From assembly GCF_964204645.1 (NCBI RefSeq), contig NC_134030.1, positions 1,033,855 through 1,097,854 on the forward strand: 64,000 nucleotides of DNA. The letters are read 5' to 3'. The notes beneath the pieces are model-generated. The model did not search any database. It saw only the letters and a program-made list of their open reading frames with translations, and was not told the origin of the DNA. Each line of letters starts with the position of its first letter. Within the stretch, counting starts at the first letter, position 1. The translations under genes were made by a program, and so were the position numbers. Origin of the DNA: Tubulanus polymorphus (taxonomy: Eukaryota > Nemertea > Palaeonemertea > Tubulaniformes > Tubulanidae). Below are positions 13,578 through 20,760 of the stretch, in pieces.

Positions 13578-15946
13578 CGGTTCTTTTTGCATACGGGCTT
13601 GATGTACTTGGACCCGCGCCCTGTGTTTTTTTTCATTGCTTTAGGCATAATCTAGAAAAACAAGTAAAAATATTAAATCGCTTTAGGCGTTAATCCTTTT
13701 TGTGAAACTGGACCCAGGGGTACAAAATACTAAGTATGGGATGAATAAATAAGCATGGAAGCAGTAAATTTGTACTTACTTTATTATAGGGGCTTGAGGT
13801 TGAGGGCCCCGCGCCCCGTGTTTTTTTTGTTGCTTTTGGCATTATCTAGAAAAACAAGTAAAAGTATTAAATCATTTGAAAATATATCAGTCGGTCTTAT
13901 TCTGGTTCAGTGAACTAATTCTTTATATGGTGCATGTAGGGGTCCAGGGACACCACATCCACTAATTCTCTATATGGTGCATGTAGGGGTCCAGGAACAC
14001 CACATCCACTAATTCTCTATATGGTGCATGTAGGGGTCCAGGGACACCACATCCACTTAGTTGTTGGGCCCGGGCGCTTTCACCCTTCTTGCTGAAAATC
14101 AACTGATATCCTGAATTCTGACTAATTACAGATTGAAAACTGTAATTCACAAGTGCATAATCAATGATTTCAATCCAAATAAGATTTTCTTAGCTACAGT
14201 TTAAATCATCTTAGTTTAATGAAATATGAAAACAAATAAAGATTCTTACCTCCGTCAGATCTCCTTCAAACACCCGCCCACGGACTCTTTCTGACCATCT
14301 TTTGGCACCCGGGGGCGGCTGGCTGAGGCGAATTTATTGGGCGTGGGGGAGGGGCAGCAGCGGGCGACAAAGGATTAAGCGGTGGTGGTATCCTATCGGG
14401 AACCAAGTTTCTTTTAAACTCCCTCACCAAGTCCCCAAATGGGCAGTTGTCTAAAATGTTGATCACTGTAAAATAAAAATAGAGAGAAATACATTAAACA
14501 ACAAGTCGAATGGTTTTGATGCTACGGCTATGAATATTATTCCAACAGGGGGCGCCTGATGTTACTGAAGTATGATTTCAATGTAACTTCAGTAATTGAA
14601 ATTATTTTTATTCAGCAGTTAAATTGTACAATTATTCGTTATCTATGATTTCCTGATGAGATTTACTGTTTGAGCATCCAGAGATTCCAAACTTTGTCGT
14701 CTAACCAATAATTGGTTTAACGATATCACACGGCACCTGCTGAACTCTTTGTTACGTGTATCAGTCTTATATATGTATTTATTACTTATATTTGTGTAAG
14801 GATTGTGTGATGTGACAGTGAATAATTAGCATAATTAATGCAAACTGGATTTCGTCTAGGGACGGATGAAAAGTGAACGCAATAACTATAGTCCCAAGTG
14901 AGATTAAAAAAATTAATTAGTTTGAACTTGAAATAGATATAGCTGTCGTGCTGGATTGGTGAAAAAACCTGTAAAAATAAAATAAAACAAATTATTAGAT
15001 CGATATTCATGAATGGAAATGACAACTGTAGAGATAGCATCATTGATATATTACTTCTACGATGATGATACTTAATCGAATTTGAATTTATTCCTAATTA
15101 GCATAATTTATGCATAACAGCTACTACCCTCTATTTTCAAATTACAAATTGAAATAAGCGTGATTTATTAGAAAATAGTTATCACTTACCGGTGTAGAAG
15201 GCGGTACACCACTCGGTGGCGTTGTCGGCAAAAACTGAAAATACAATCAAAGACAATGTTAAAAACCTGATCTGATTTGTATAGTGTAAGTAAATGGTTT
15301 TGGGGTTCGGACCGTCTGCCCACACGAGAACACCCGACCCTCGCGCTACTGCTGCATATGACTGCTCGGTGCGTCTGAGGAGCCTTGATGGACAGAACAC
15401 ACCATTGATGGAATAATGGTTAATTCAGTCTAACCTTGTTAAAACTCTGTAAATGTGAGTTAAACTCATTGAAATTCCCTTTTGTTTACCATGAGGTAAC
15501 ATTTCAGATGGAGCCACTTTGACTATAATAAACGGTTGTAGTTCTACTGTTCACTGCTTCACGTTTTCTATTGCAATATGTCACTATTGAACAAGAAACA
15601 AGAAATCAATCGAAGTTTGTCCGAACTGGTTTTTCAGTTTTTCTCCACTCGTCTATAACGGGCTATCAATCAATATGGTCGAATGTGCAGAATGTTCCAG
15701 CTGATAAAAACTGGGTTCCAAAATAATCAGCCCTTTGCATGTGATGATGCGAACGATCTGCCTGGGTGCACCCTGGTATAGATTTGACGATGCAGTAATG
15801 TATGACGGACATTACCTGTCAGTAGCAGAAGCAGGGTTTAATATTCTATAATATAAATTTCGGTTTCAAGCTCAAGAATGATGACTTCAAACAGGCGTTT
15901 ACGATAACTTACGTAAATTCCGGACATTGAAATATCAAACAGTCGA

Positions 15947-15991
<45 letters not shown>

Positions 15992-16059
15992 GTTCTAGTA
16001 GCGTACGGGCTTGACGTTGAGGGCCCCGCGCCCCGGGTTTTTTTTGTCGCTTTTGGCAT
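1379..16059 (-). CDS. Possible minus-strand family gene, 179 aa spliced path
   Basis: Five exon copies on the minus strand can be joined without breaking frame: 16059-15913 (MPKA plus polyQ, fused), 15234-15190 (FLPTTPPSGVPPSTP), 6107-5993 (ending PPETPPDFQAR), 1889-1821 (RRAFRWEEFVRLFLPE) and 1542-1379 (LDILQDCPFGDLVEEF..., then TAG). Lengths of 147, 45, 115, 69 and 164 sum to 540, that is 179 residues and a stop. All junctions have GT donors and AG acceptors. Compared with the plus-strand gene this path lacks the SPIQH exon (donor lost here) and the whole basic last exon, because the MNIL exon ends early in PQQRPIR-stop. Many other exon copies lie in the introns. It may be a real shorter paralogue, an isoform backbone for cassette exons, or a decaying copy. 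Confidence 0.4.
1821..1889 (-). CDS. RWEEF exon of the minus-strand family copy
   Basis: A 69-base exon, phase 1 in and phase 1 out. It encodes TLTFRIRRAFRWEEFVRLFLPE between an acceptor ending AAGCAG and a GTAAGT donor. It is the counterpart of the plus-strand exon at 40188-40253 (LAFRLSRAFRREEFVRIFLPE). The aromatic, basic and hydrophobic spacing is kept although several residues differ. Most differences are conservative, as expected if the segment was under protein-level selection. Confidence 0.6.
1890..2327. other. Intron-like stretch before the MPKA exon array
   Basis: No coding exon recognised. It lies between the RWEEF exon and the first MPKA-type exon copy. AT-rich, with a short segment (around 2050-2180) resembling the flank near 17520-17600. 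Confidence 0.4.
2328..2384 (-). pseudogene. MPKA-type exon copy ending in stop
   Basis: Reads MPKAQRKTRGADPSTSSG then TAA where the others continue to PYA and a donor. The CTAG acceptor is intact (TTACTAG). Part of the 2.3-4.6 kb array of short exons in related intron flanks. Confidence 0.55.
2554..2616 (-). CDS. MPKA-type cassette exon, 21 codons
   Basis: Encodes MPKAIRKTWAAGP then SSSSPYAT, 63 bases, phase 0 to 0, with a GTAAGT donor. The CTAG acceptor found in sister copies is missing directly upstream (ACAACAATG), so inclusion by splicing is doubtful unless another AG is used. Confidence 0.4.
2677..2745 (-). pseudogene. Degenerate MPKA-type exon copy
   Basis: Reads MPKAQRKTGGAEASTSSP, then TSSP and TAA. 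The acceptor is present, but the donor is changed to GCAATT. A short internal duplication of the GGGCTGGA-like segment is visible. Confidence 0.5.
2920..2982 (-). CDS. MPKA-type cassette exon, intact
   Basis: Encodes MPKAVRKTRGAGP then STSSPYNK, 63 bases, phase 0 to 0. The polypyrimidine tract and CTAG acceptor sit immediately 5' and a GTAAGT donor 3'. It has the same ending as the first exon of the plus-strand gene. The 47-bp minisatellite at 3054-3420 begins about 70 bases upstream, the arrangement seen at all eight such arrays. Confidence 0.55.
3054..3420. repeat. 47-bp minisatellite, about 7 units
   Basis: Units of 47 bases containing TGCATGTAGGGGTCCAGGGA, nearly identical, with two truncated units near 3345-3400. 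It lies immediately 5' of the MPKA exon at 2920-2982 in minus-strand sense. Confidence 0.95.
3421..3950. repeat. 80-bp tandem repeat, 6.6 units
   Basis: Exact 80-base spacing of CGTATTGTTAAAA at 3421, 3501, 3581, 3661, 3741, 3821 and 3901. Units differ by only a few substitutions, so expansion is recent. It directly abuts the 47-bp array. Confidence 0.95.
4149..4217 (-). CDS. MSKA-subtype cassette exon, 23 codons, start codon lost
   Basis: A 69-base phase 0 to 0 exon reading ISKATKKAPSGQGRP then STSSPYAP. The first codon is ATA where the sister at 6229-6297 has ATG. The acceptor is TTAG and the donor GTAATT. The subtype carries an APSGQG insertion not found in the 21-codon exons. Loss of ATG with an otherwise open frame suits internal inclusion or early decay. 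Confidence 0.45.
4351..4413 (-). pseudogene. Frameshifted MPKA-type exon copy
   Basis: Begins MPKAVKKTWGAGP but lacks one C in the following run, shifting the frame. The donor position reads GTTAGT. Nearly identical to 6725-6787. Confidence 0.5.
4529..4594 (-). pseudogene. Degenerate MSKA/MPKA-type exon copy
   Basis: Reads MPKAAKTPSGRGHPHVQYKW, then C and TAG. The first half matches the APSGQG subtype; the second half is frameshifted. Confidence 0.45.
4690..5014 (-). pseudogene. 3' fragment of last exon plus 3' flank
   Basis: From about 5014 down, the minus strand reads EERLRSGTIPDLLTDLKNI then a stop. This is the end of the family last exon, followed by the conserved hairpin (4889-4952) and a 3' flank matching 43860-44010 of the plus-strand gene in inverted orientation. 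The exon's 5' part is missing; at about 5014 the sequence switches abruptly to a flank also found at 5829. It is a rearrangement relic. Confidence 0.6.
5172..5330 (-). CDS. polyQ/polyS PPETP exon copy
   Basis: Bounded by TTTACAG and GTAAGT, 159 bases. In one frame it reads GESQQQQQQQQ, then RTPPETPVSNLSNNNN, a serine run, and TPPETPPDFQAP: two PPETP motifs, each beside a CAG-type repeat. In the frame set by the upstream RQFAS exon it reads as a different open but arginine/alanine-rich string, so the phases conflict. It may have been doubled by CAG-repeat slippage or unequal exchange. Related to 31064-31154 on the plus strand. Confidence 0.45.
5540..5578 (-). CDS. RQFASQRRSPLLN exon copy
   Basis: A 39-base phase 0 exon between TTTCTAG and GTAAGT. 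It is the counterpart of HQFASEARSPSLN at 30815-30853 on the plus strand. Differences change residues while keeping length and frame. Confidence 0.5.
5993..6107 (-). CDS. Fused RLYFGSP-PPETPP exon
   Basis: A 115-base exon (phase 0 in, 1 out) with a TTTCTAG acceptor and GTAAGT donor. It encodes RLYFGSPGRSPPLNSDNNN, a short Ser run, and ASLPPETPPDFQAR. It matches the plus-strand HQFAS exon and the Ser/PPETPP exon joined without the intron between them. It therefore supports the reading frame (LPPETPP) chosen for the plus-strand exon at 31064. It ends with the single base needed to complete the first codon of the RWEEF exon. Confidence 0.55.
6229..6297 (-). CDS. MSKA-subtype cassette exon, intact
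   Basis: Encodes MSKATKKAPSGQGGP then STSSPYAP, 69 bases, phase 0 to 0. Acceptor TTTTTAG, donor GTGAGT. It is the best preserved member of the 23-codon subtype. Confidence 0.5.
6340..6700. repeat. About 73-bp tandem repeat, 5 units
   Basis: Repeats of CAGTCAAACAGTTCAGTACT plus flank. This is amplification of the intron piece that flanks the MPKA-type exons elsewhere (for example 4270-4320). Confidence 0.9.
6725..6787 (-). pseudogene. Frameshifted MPKA-type exon copy
   Basis: Same sequence and same single-base loss as 4351-4413, showing that the surrounding unit was duplicated after the frameshift arose. Confidence 0.5.
7393..7525 (-). pseudogene. Fused MPKA/polyQ exon, frameshifted (block 1)
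   Basis: Starts MPKAMKK, but eight A's instead of seven shift the frame. It runs into the CAA repeat without an intron and has a TGA in the glutamine frame. The donor GTAAGT is intact. Confidence 0.55.
7657..7719 (-). CDS. MPKA-type cassette exon, intact (block 1)
   Basis: Encodes MPKAVKKTRGAGP then SHSSPYNK, 63 bases, phase 0 to 0, CTAG-type acceptor and GTAAGT donor. The SHSSPYNK ending is shared with the plus-strand copy at 60228. The 47-bp array starts about 75 bases upstream. Confidence 0.55.
7795..8685. repeat. 47-bp minisatellite, about 19 units
   Basis: Long array of the same 47-base unit. Variants GATGCAT and ACACGACAT are scattered through it. It is the main cause of block 1 being longer than blocks 2 and 3. 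Confidence 0.95.
8879..9108 (-). CDS. MNIL exon copy, full length (block 1)
   Basis: A 230-base exon, phase 1 to 0, with acceptor TTTTACAG and donor GTAAGA. It encodes MNILEECPFGDLVGEFKRNL, then VPDRIPPPVNPMSPAAAP and a Pro/Arg-rich part ending GRLFEGDLTE. It has the same length as the plus-strand exon 42036-42265 and nearly the same sequence. Because entry is phase 1 and all neighbouring block exons are phase 0, it cannot follow them in frame. It is either unused or a relic of block duplication. Confidence 0.6.
9112..9840. other. Block interior with a SPIQH-like exon relic
   Basis: Holds a TTTACAG acceptor at about 9612, followed on the minus strand by VFSPIQHDSD, related to DLSPIQHVD of the plus-strand gene. 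The GTAAGA donor is replaced, so the frame runs on into intron. The remainder is AT-rich and repeated in the other blocks. Confidence 0.5.
9849..9913 (-). pseudogene. FLPTTP exon copy a (block 1), out of phase
   Basis: A 65-base exon between TTTTCAG and GTAAGT, beginning FLPTTPSSGLPPLPP. The plus-strand homologue is 45 bases and phase 0. The extra length breaks the frame. Confidence 0.5.
10079..10137 (-). pseudogene. FLPKTP exon copy b (block 1), out of phase
   Basis: A 59-base exon beginning FLPKTPPSGVSTP. An internal GT directly after the STP codon would give a 39-base phase 0 exon as at 61966-62004, but the outer GTAAGT is the stronger donor. It lies next to copy a in a small tandem duplication. 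Confidence 0.45.
10827..10968 (-). pseudogene. Fused MPKA/polyQ exon, frameshifted (block 2)
   Basis: Same eight-A frameshift after MPKAMKK as block 1, with a longer CAA run than block 1 and a normal donor. The polyQ half in its own frame ends RRFNIWMSGID. Confidence 0.5.
11100..11162 (-). CDS. MPKA-type cassette exon, intact (block 2)
   Basis: Encodes MPKATKKTRGAGP then STSSPYNK, the same 21-residue peptide as the first exon of the plus-strand gene, from slightly different codons. Phase 0 to 0 with good splice sites. Confidence 0.55.
11235..11378. repeat. 47-bp minisatellite, 3 units (block 2)
   Basis: Short version of the array, including one GGAACACC variant unit that is also present at the same place in block 3. 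Confidence 0.95.
11570..11785 (-). pseudogene. MNIL exon copy, frameshifted (block 2)
   Basis: A 216-base copy (canonical 230) beginning INILDDCPFGDLVREFKRNL. Loss in the Pro/Arg segment after PRPINSPQ shifts the frame to a stop. Splice sites remain. Confidence 0.6.
12526..12814 (-). pseudogene. FLPTTP exon pair (block 2)
   Basis: Exact repeat of the pair at 9849-10137 (65 and 59 bases). Out of phase as there. Confidence 0.5.
13504..13648 (-). pseudogene. Fused MPKA/polyQ exon, frameshifted (block 3)
   Basis: As in block 2 but with one more CAA codon, showing slippage since the duplication. Confidence 0.5.
13780..13842 (-). CDS. MPKA-type cassette exon, intact (block 3)
   Basis: Same as the block 2 exon at 11100-11162. 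63 bases, phase 0 to 0. Confidence 0.55.
13915..14057. repeat. 47-bp minisatellite, 3 units (block 3)
   Basis: Same three units as in block 2, including the GGAACACC variant. Confidence 0.95.
14250..14465 (-). pseudogene. MNIL exon copy, frameshifted (block 3)
   Basis: Same deletion as block 2 (216 bases). Begins INILDNCPFGDLVREF; a single residue differs from block 2. Confidence 0.6.
15190..15234 (-). CDS. FLPTTPPSGVPPSTP exon, intact
   Basis: A 45-base phase 0 exon with TTTTCAG acceptor and GTAAGT donor, identical in sequence to the plus-strand exon 28510-28554. This copy lacks the tandem doubling seen in blocks 1 and 2. Confidence 0.6.
15913..16059 (-). CDS. Fused MPKA/polyQ first exon, in frame
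   Basis: A 147-base exon opening MPKATKKTRGAGP, passing STSSPYATRT into a run of about ten Gln, then HQQQHRLFDISMSGIY at a GTAAGT donor. In the plus-strand gene these are two exons separated by a 1.2-kb intron. Here the intron is gone and the frame is kept, unlike the three sister copies with an extra A. It is the best candidate first coding exon for the minus-strand gene, with the 47-bp array just upstream. Confidence 0.6.
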
Positions 16060-16132
16060 TATCTAGAAAAACAAGTAAAAATATTAAATCATTTGAAAAT
16101 ATATCAGTCAGTCTTATTCTGGTTCAGTGAAC

Positions 16133-16840
16133 TAATTCTCTATATGGTGCATGTAGGGGTCCAGGAACACCACATCCACTAATTCTCTATATGGTGCATG
16201 TAGGGGTCCAGGGACACCACATCCACTAATTCTCTATATGGTGCATGTAGGGGTCCAGGGACACCACATCCACTAATTCTCTATATGGTGCATGTAGGGG
16301 TCCAGGGACACCACATCCACTAATTCTCTATATGGTGCATGTAGGGGTCCAGGGACACCACATCCACTAATTCTCTATATGGTGCATGTAGGGGTCCAGG
16401 GACACCACATCCACTAATTCTATATATGATGCATGTAGGGGTCCAGGGACACCGCATCCACTAATTCTCTATATGATGCATGTAGGGGTCCAGGGACACC
16501 GCATCCACTAATTCTCTATATGGTGCATGTAGGGGTCCAGGGACACCACATCCACTAATTCTCTATATGGTGCATGTAGGGGTCCAGGGACACCACATCC
16601 ACTAATTCTCTATATGATGCATGTAGGGGTCCAGGGACACCACATCCACTAATTCTCTATATGGTGCATGTAGGGGTCCAGGGACACCACATCCACTAAT
16701 TCTCTATATGATGCATGTAGGGGTCCAGGGACACCACATCCACTAATTCTCTATATGATGCATGTAGGGGTCCAGGGACACCACATCCACTAATTCTCTA
16801 TATGGTGCATGTAGGGGTCCAGGGACACCACATCCACTTA
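16133..16840. repeat. 47-bp minisatellite, about 15 units
   Basis: Lies 5' (minus-strand sense) of the fused exon at 15913-16059. Variants include GATGCAT and ACACCGCAT units. Confidence 0.95.
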
Positions 16841-17083
16841 GTTGTTGGGCCCGGGCGCTTTCACCCTTCTTGCTGAAAATCAACTGATATCCTGAATTCT
16901 GACTAATTACAGATTGAAAACTGTGATTCACAAGTGCAATAATCAATGATTTCAATCCAAATAAGATTTTCTTAGCTACAGTTTAATCATTACCAAGTGG
17001 AGCTAGGAGCTGATCTAATGTGTTTTTCATCAGCTAATCATTCATATTTAGGCCTCTATCTAATACATCTGTATGATACTTAC

Positions 17084-17175
17084 GATGATTTTAAACGAAT
17101 CTGACTGTCCAATACGACGTCTGTGAAACGAATGATTCGATCAGCTGACCGCTGGTCACTGTTCAGTAGTGTTCG
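17084..17175 (-). CDS. LLNSDQRSADRIIRFTD exon
   Basis: A 92-base open exon between CTCTTTTATAG and GTAAGT, encoding RTLLNSDQRSADRIIRFTD then VVLDSQIRLKS. It shares LLN-DQ-SADRIIRFTD with exons at 23335 and 57376 on the plus strand. It ends in phase 2, so it cannot join the phase 0 MPKA exon in frame. It may be an untranslated or alternative upstream exon. Its acceptor region resembles the one before the polyQ exon at 28011, hinting at a recombined intron. Confidence 0.45.
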
Positions 17176-17402
17176 CTATAAAAGAGAAAACATATTCATA
17201 CAATGACAACCAATTCATATATATAGGAGTATAATATAATGATAATAATAGAAAAACTATCAGATTAAGAAATAAAGAATATCATAATATCAAATAAATT
17301 GAAAATCCATCATATATCGTGCCACAGTTCAGTACTTTCCTTACAACTATCCTTAATCATGGTATGAATCAATTAGCATGAAAGCAGTAAATTTGTACTT
17401 AC

Positions 17403-17465
17403 AGCAGCATACGGGCTTGATGTTGAGGGGCCCGCGCCCCGTGTTTTTTTCATAGCTTTTGGCAT
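17403..17465 (-). CDS. MPKA-type exon copy, acceptor lost
   Basis: Encodes MPKAMKKTRGAGP then STSSPYAA at a GTAAGT donor. The CTAG acceptor is replaced by ACGAATT next to a truncated degenerate copy around 17470-17515. The ORF itself is intact. Confidence 0.4.
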
Positions 17466-17720
17466 AATTCGTAATGTGGATGGGCTGGCGTCCCATGTTT
17501 TTTGTTTGCTTTTAGCATACTTGAATGGTTAATGCTTGACATCTCTCCCAGATTGTATTGGCTTGAAACCTGCCTTATTGGTATCTAGAAAAATATGTAT
17601 AACTATTTAATCATTTGAAAATACATTTTATAATTAGTCAGTCATACAGTTCAGTACTTTCTTACACTTATTCTTAAGCATAGTATGAATAAATTAGCAT
17701 GAAAAGAGTAAATTTGTAGT

Positions 17721-17783
17721 TAGCAGCATACGGGCTGGGAGTAGAGGGGCCGGCGCCCCACATTTTTTCATGGCTTTTGGCAT
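17721..17783 (-). pseudogene. Degenerate MPKA-type exon copy
   Basis: Starts MPKAMKK, then a base loss shifts the frame (CGAPAPLLPARML). The donor reads GCTAAC. Confidence 0.45.
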
Positions 17784-17794
17784 TGTTTTCTTTG

Positions 17795-18000
17795 TTTGTG
17801 GCAGCAACTATGGGTCGGTCTGTCTTGAGTTTGTTGGTTGTTGCAGCAGCTATGGGTCTGTCTTGAGTTTGTTGATTGTTGCAGCAGCTGGGTCAGTCTT
17901 GAGTTTGTTGGTTGTTTCAGCAGCTATGGGTCAGTCTTGAGTTTGTTGGTTGTTTCAGCAGCAGCAGCTATGGGTCAGTCTTGAGTTTGTTGGTTGTCTT
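17795..18000. repeat. Imperfect 40-60 bp tandem repeat
   Basis: About five copies of GTCTTGAGTTTGTTGGTTGT with CAGCAGC and CTATGGGTC spacers. Confidence 0.85.
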
Positions 18001-18456
18001 GATTTTTTTCTATAGGAATTCAAGAACAAAGTAGTCGCATGTAGGTAGACACATTCATGAATCACTCAGTGTCTTCCTGTCCCACCATAACTTCCTTGAT
18101 CCTCATTACTCGGATTTATTCTCTGAACCACTTTTCCATGTTTGTTGTGGTTTGTTTGTTTTGATTTGCTGGTGGTTTAAGCATGCATGTAGAGGGAGCT
18201 CTATCAATCCAGGAACAGTCAGCTCACAAGCAGCCCCTGCCCCAAAAGGTTTTGACATATTTTCAAAAGCTCTTGTTCTGTAGAACCGAGAGCGGAGCTC
18301 TGACTTGTTCCCCTCACTGCTGAGGTCTACTTTCTCTGATTCGCTGATTGGCTTCTCTTTGGTACATATTGGATGATCAAAAACTAGAAACTGTCATGCG
18401 TTTATTCATTTTGGTATATGTTAAAATTCTTTTACAATAATGGCATATTAGGCACA

Positions 18457-18804
18457 TCAAAACAAATCCGGAATTGTCCCCGAACGAAGTGGCTCCCTCC
18501 ACTCTCCATCAGTATGCCGGGCCACCACCTCTACCTCTCGGGCCACTCGATCACTCGCCAGCTTTTTGGCGAGTGAACGAGTGACCGCCCGAGATACGGA
18601 TGGAGGAGCAGGACCCGCACCTGCCCCAGCCCCACCATCATCCCTCCTCGGCCTCTTCCTATTAATTCTTACCCCTTCCTCCTGATTGCCTTGATCAGCT
18701 GCGCCATCCGCAGGGGCAACTCTTGCCTCCCCTCCCTGAGGAGCCACGACGACCGCAACTTTTCTTTTTCGTTTGGTTCTTGTTTTTTTTGGCGGTGGTC
18801 GTGT
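18457..18804 (-). CDS. Orphan last exon, intact frame, 115 codons
   Basis: Acceptor CTTTACAG, then TRPPPKKTRTKRKRK, VAVVVAPQGGEARV, a Gly/Ala/Pro-rich middle, VSRAVTRSLAKKLASDRVAR and RHTDGEWREPLRSGTIPDLF, then TGA. The canonical exon at 43400-43792 continues TIPDLLTDLKNILSVKGY, so this copy loses the last dozen residues. No upstream family exons lie to its right on the same strand, so it looks stranded by inversion of the neighbouring gene. The preserved frame suggests recent origin or use in an unseen transcript. Confidence 0.5.
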   Translation of the reverse strand, partial: TRPPPKKTRTKRKRKVAVVVAPQGGEARVAPADGAADQGNQEEGVRINRKRPRRDDGGAGAGAGPAPPSVSRAVTRSLAKKLASDRVAREVEVVARHTDGEWREPLRSGTIPDLF

Positions 18805-19132
18805 CTGTAAAGAGAAAAAATGAACAATAAGTATTTAGTATAATACACCTATGTGCGTATAATACACCTATGTGAGTCCTTCGCTATTAAACACATAGAA
18901 CTGTGGAACTGGATCCCGAGGCTAATCTAAATGCGCGCAACTGAGTCCAAGTGCAACTAAAGCACACAACTGCGGATCAGATAAATCATTGGTAGATTCA
19001 CTTGTAAAATATCTCGCTAAGAACAAACTAAAAACTGTAGAATGTTGTTGAAACTGTTGTGTGTTATTCATTTGGGTATATGTTATATTTGAATTTTTTT
19101 CAATGAAGGCATATTAGGCGCACATGAACGTC

Positions 19133-19520
19133 TCATGCGTTCAAGGCATATCCCTTCACTGAAAGAATATTCTTTAGATCAGTTAACAAATCCGGAATTG
19201 GCCCCGAACGAAGTGGCACCCTCCACTCTCCATCAGTATGCCGGGCCACCACCTCTACCTCTCGGGCCACTCGATCACTCGCCAGCTTTTTGACGAGTGA
19301 CCGCCCAAGATACGGATGGAGGAGCAGGAGGAGCAGGACCCGCACCATCTCAAGCCCCACCACCATCCCTCCTCGGCCGCTTCCTATTTATCCCCTCCCC
19401 TTCCTCCCGATTACCTTCGTCAGCCGCACCATCCGCCGGGACCACTCTTGCTCCTCCTCCCTGCGGAGCCACGACGACCGCAACTGGTACTTTTCGGTTT
19501 CTCTTGGTTTCCCACCATCT
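19133..19520 (-). pseudogene. Second orphan last exon, frameshifted
   Basis: Carries the family sequence (VAVVVAPQGGGARVVPADG...) but has a TGA in the GGGA-DGAGP region. It also has an 8-base loss at the TCACTCGC palindrome that shifts the frame. The tail LRSGPIPDLLTDLKNILSVK and the 3' hairpin (19098-19162) are retained. The upstream acceptor is replaced by unrelated sequence. Confidence 0.6.
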
Positions 19521-19524
19521 TTCA

Positions 19525-20430
19525 AAAGAGAACTATCGATATATCATTAGCTACAAGGAAACTTTTCAGAAACTTTTTCAGGTCATTCTTTCTTGTATTA
19601 TTAGCATTTGATTCTCTATATATCGTCAGAACATGGACTCAGAGTGTTTCTTTAATGGTTAAGAATGTCTCTTTAACCAACATCCCCCTAGCCTGCTTCC
19701 TACATATCCCTTCCCTTTCCTCCTGATTACCTTTGATCCCCACTGCCTAGCAGCTAACAGCTGCTGCTATTTTATCTGGTTTACATGTTTTGCAGATAGT
19801 GTCTGTTATGCTATAGTTGTTCTTTTAATCGTTTAACTTCTTCATCTGAAATTTCATTATTCTAATTTCAGTTTCACGCAGGAAATGGTTCATGAAAATC
19901 TGCATTGAGACTGGGACGAAATGTGCATTGAGACGGATGAAATCTGCATGAACAGAGATATACTTTAAGATCCCCATTTTATCCATCGGAGTGAATGTAC
20001 ATCCACTACTCACAGGTAGCAAACCTACAAACGCTAAACACTCATCCCTGGGCCCTGATTCAAAAATAAAAATAAAAGATTAAATTAAGAATTAACATTT
20101 TTATGAATCAGTGATCAGTTTCATAAAATAAGTCCTAAATTAATTTTAGGGGTTTATTATTTCAGATTGAAATGAATTCTTCATGTTTATGCAATTCTCA
20201 TTATCTTTCATTGCAGCATTTATATATTCAATTTTAATCATACATGTGAAATATATAATGTATTTTCAGGGAAACGTAAACAAGAAAGGAAGGGAAGAAA
20301 GAGAAAGGAAGGGAAGAAACAGAAGGGAAGGGAAGAAAGAGAAGGGAAGAAAGAGTTGGATGATTAATGCGCAATTATTCTCCATTCCGAATTCCTGTAT
20401 TCGACTCTAGGTGATCATCATACGAACGAG
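19525..20430. other. No supported gene
   Basis: AT-rich. Contains a purine-rich GGAAGGGAAGAAAGA tract at 20283-20355. About 990 bases of this region are absent from the duplicate near 54800. ORFs are short and lack support. Confidence 0.5.
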
Positions 20431-20434
20431 ATAT

Positions 20435-20760
20435 AGAAAAAAAACATTACTGAAGTCATCTCTATTTTTTAGTCTCAATTTGTATTTCTAATTCAATTTA
20501 CTAAGTGTGTAAGTCATCATTTGGAAGTGTAAGTCATCATTTGGATAAATCGTCACATTACTGAAGTCATCTCTATTTTTTAGTCTCAATTTGTATTTCT
20601 AATTCAATTTACCAAGTGTAAGTCATAATTTGGATAAATCGTCACATTACTGAAGTCATCTCTATTTTTTAGTCTCAATTTGTATTTCTAATTCAATTCA
20701 CTAAGTGTGTAAGTCATCATTTGGATAAGTCGTCACATTATTGAAGTCATCTCTATTTTG
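20435..20760. repeat. About 115-bp repeat, 3-4 units
   Basis: Copies of CATTACTGAAGTCATCTCTA followed by AGTCTCAATTTGTATTTCTA. The final unit boundary coincides with the deletion edge in the duplicate. Confidence 0.85.

Larger units (their letters stand above)
6936..17000. repeat. Tandem exon blocks (3.43, 2.68, 2.42 kb and a partial)
   Basis: The segment beginning TCATTGAAATTCCC recurs at about 6936, 10366, 13046 and 15466. Each block carries, in minus-strand sense, FLPTTP exon(s), a SPIQH exon whose donor is destroyed, a MNIL exon, a 47-bp array, an MPKA exon and a fused MPKA/polyQ exon. Blocks 2 and 3 are almost identical over kilobases; for example, the 141-codon frames at 9801-10226 and 12478-12903 are the same. 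Length differences come from the 47-bp array and from one or two FLPTTP exons. At about 6911-6950 the block edge cuts through another MPKA exon relic. Confidence 0.9.
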
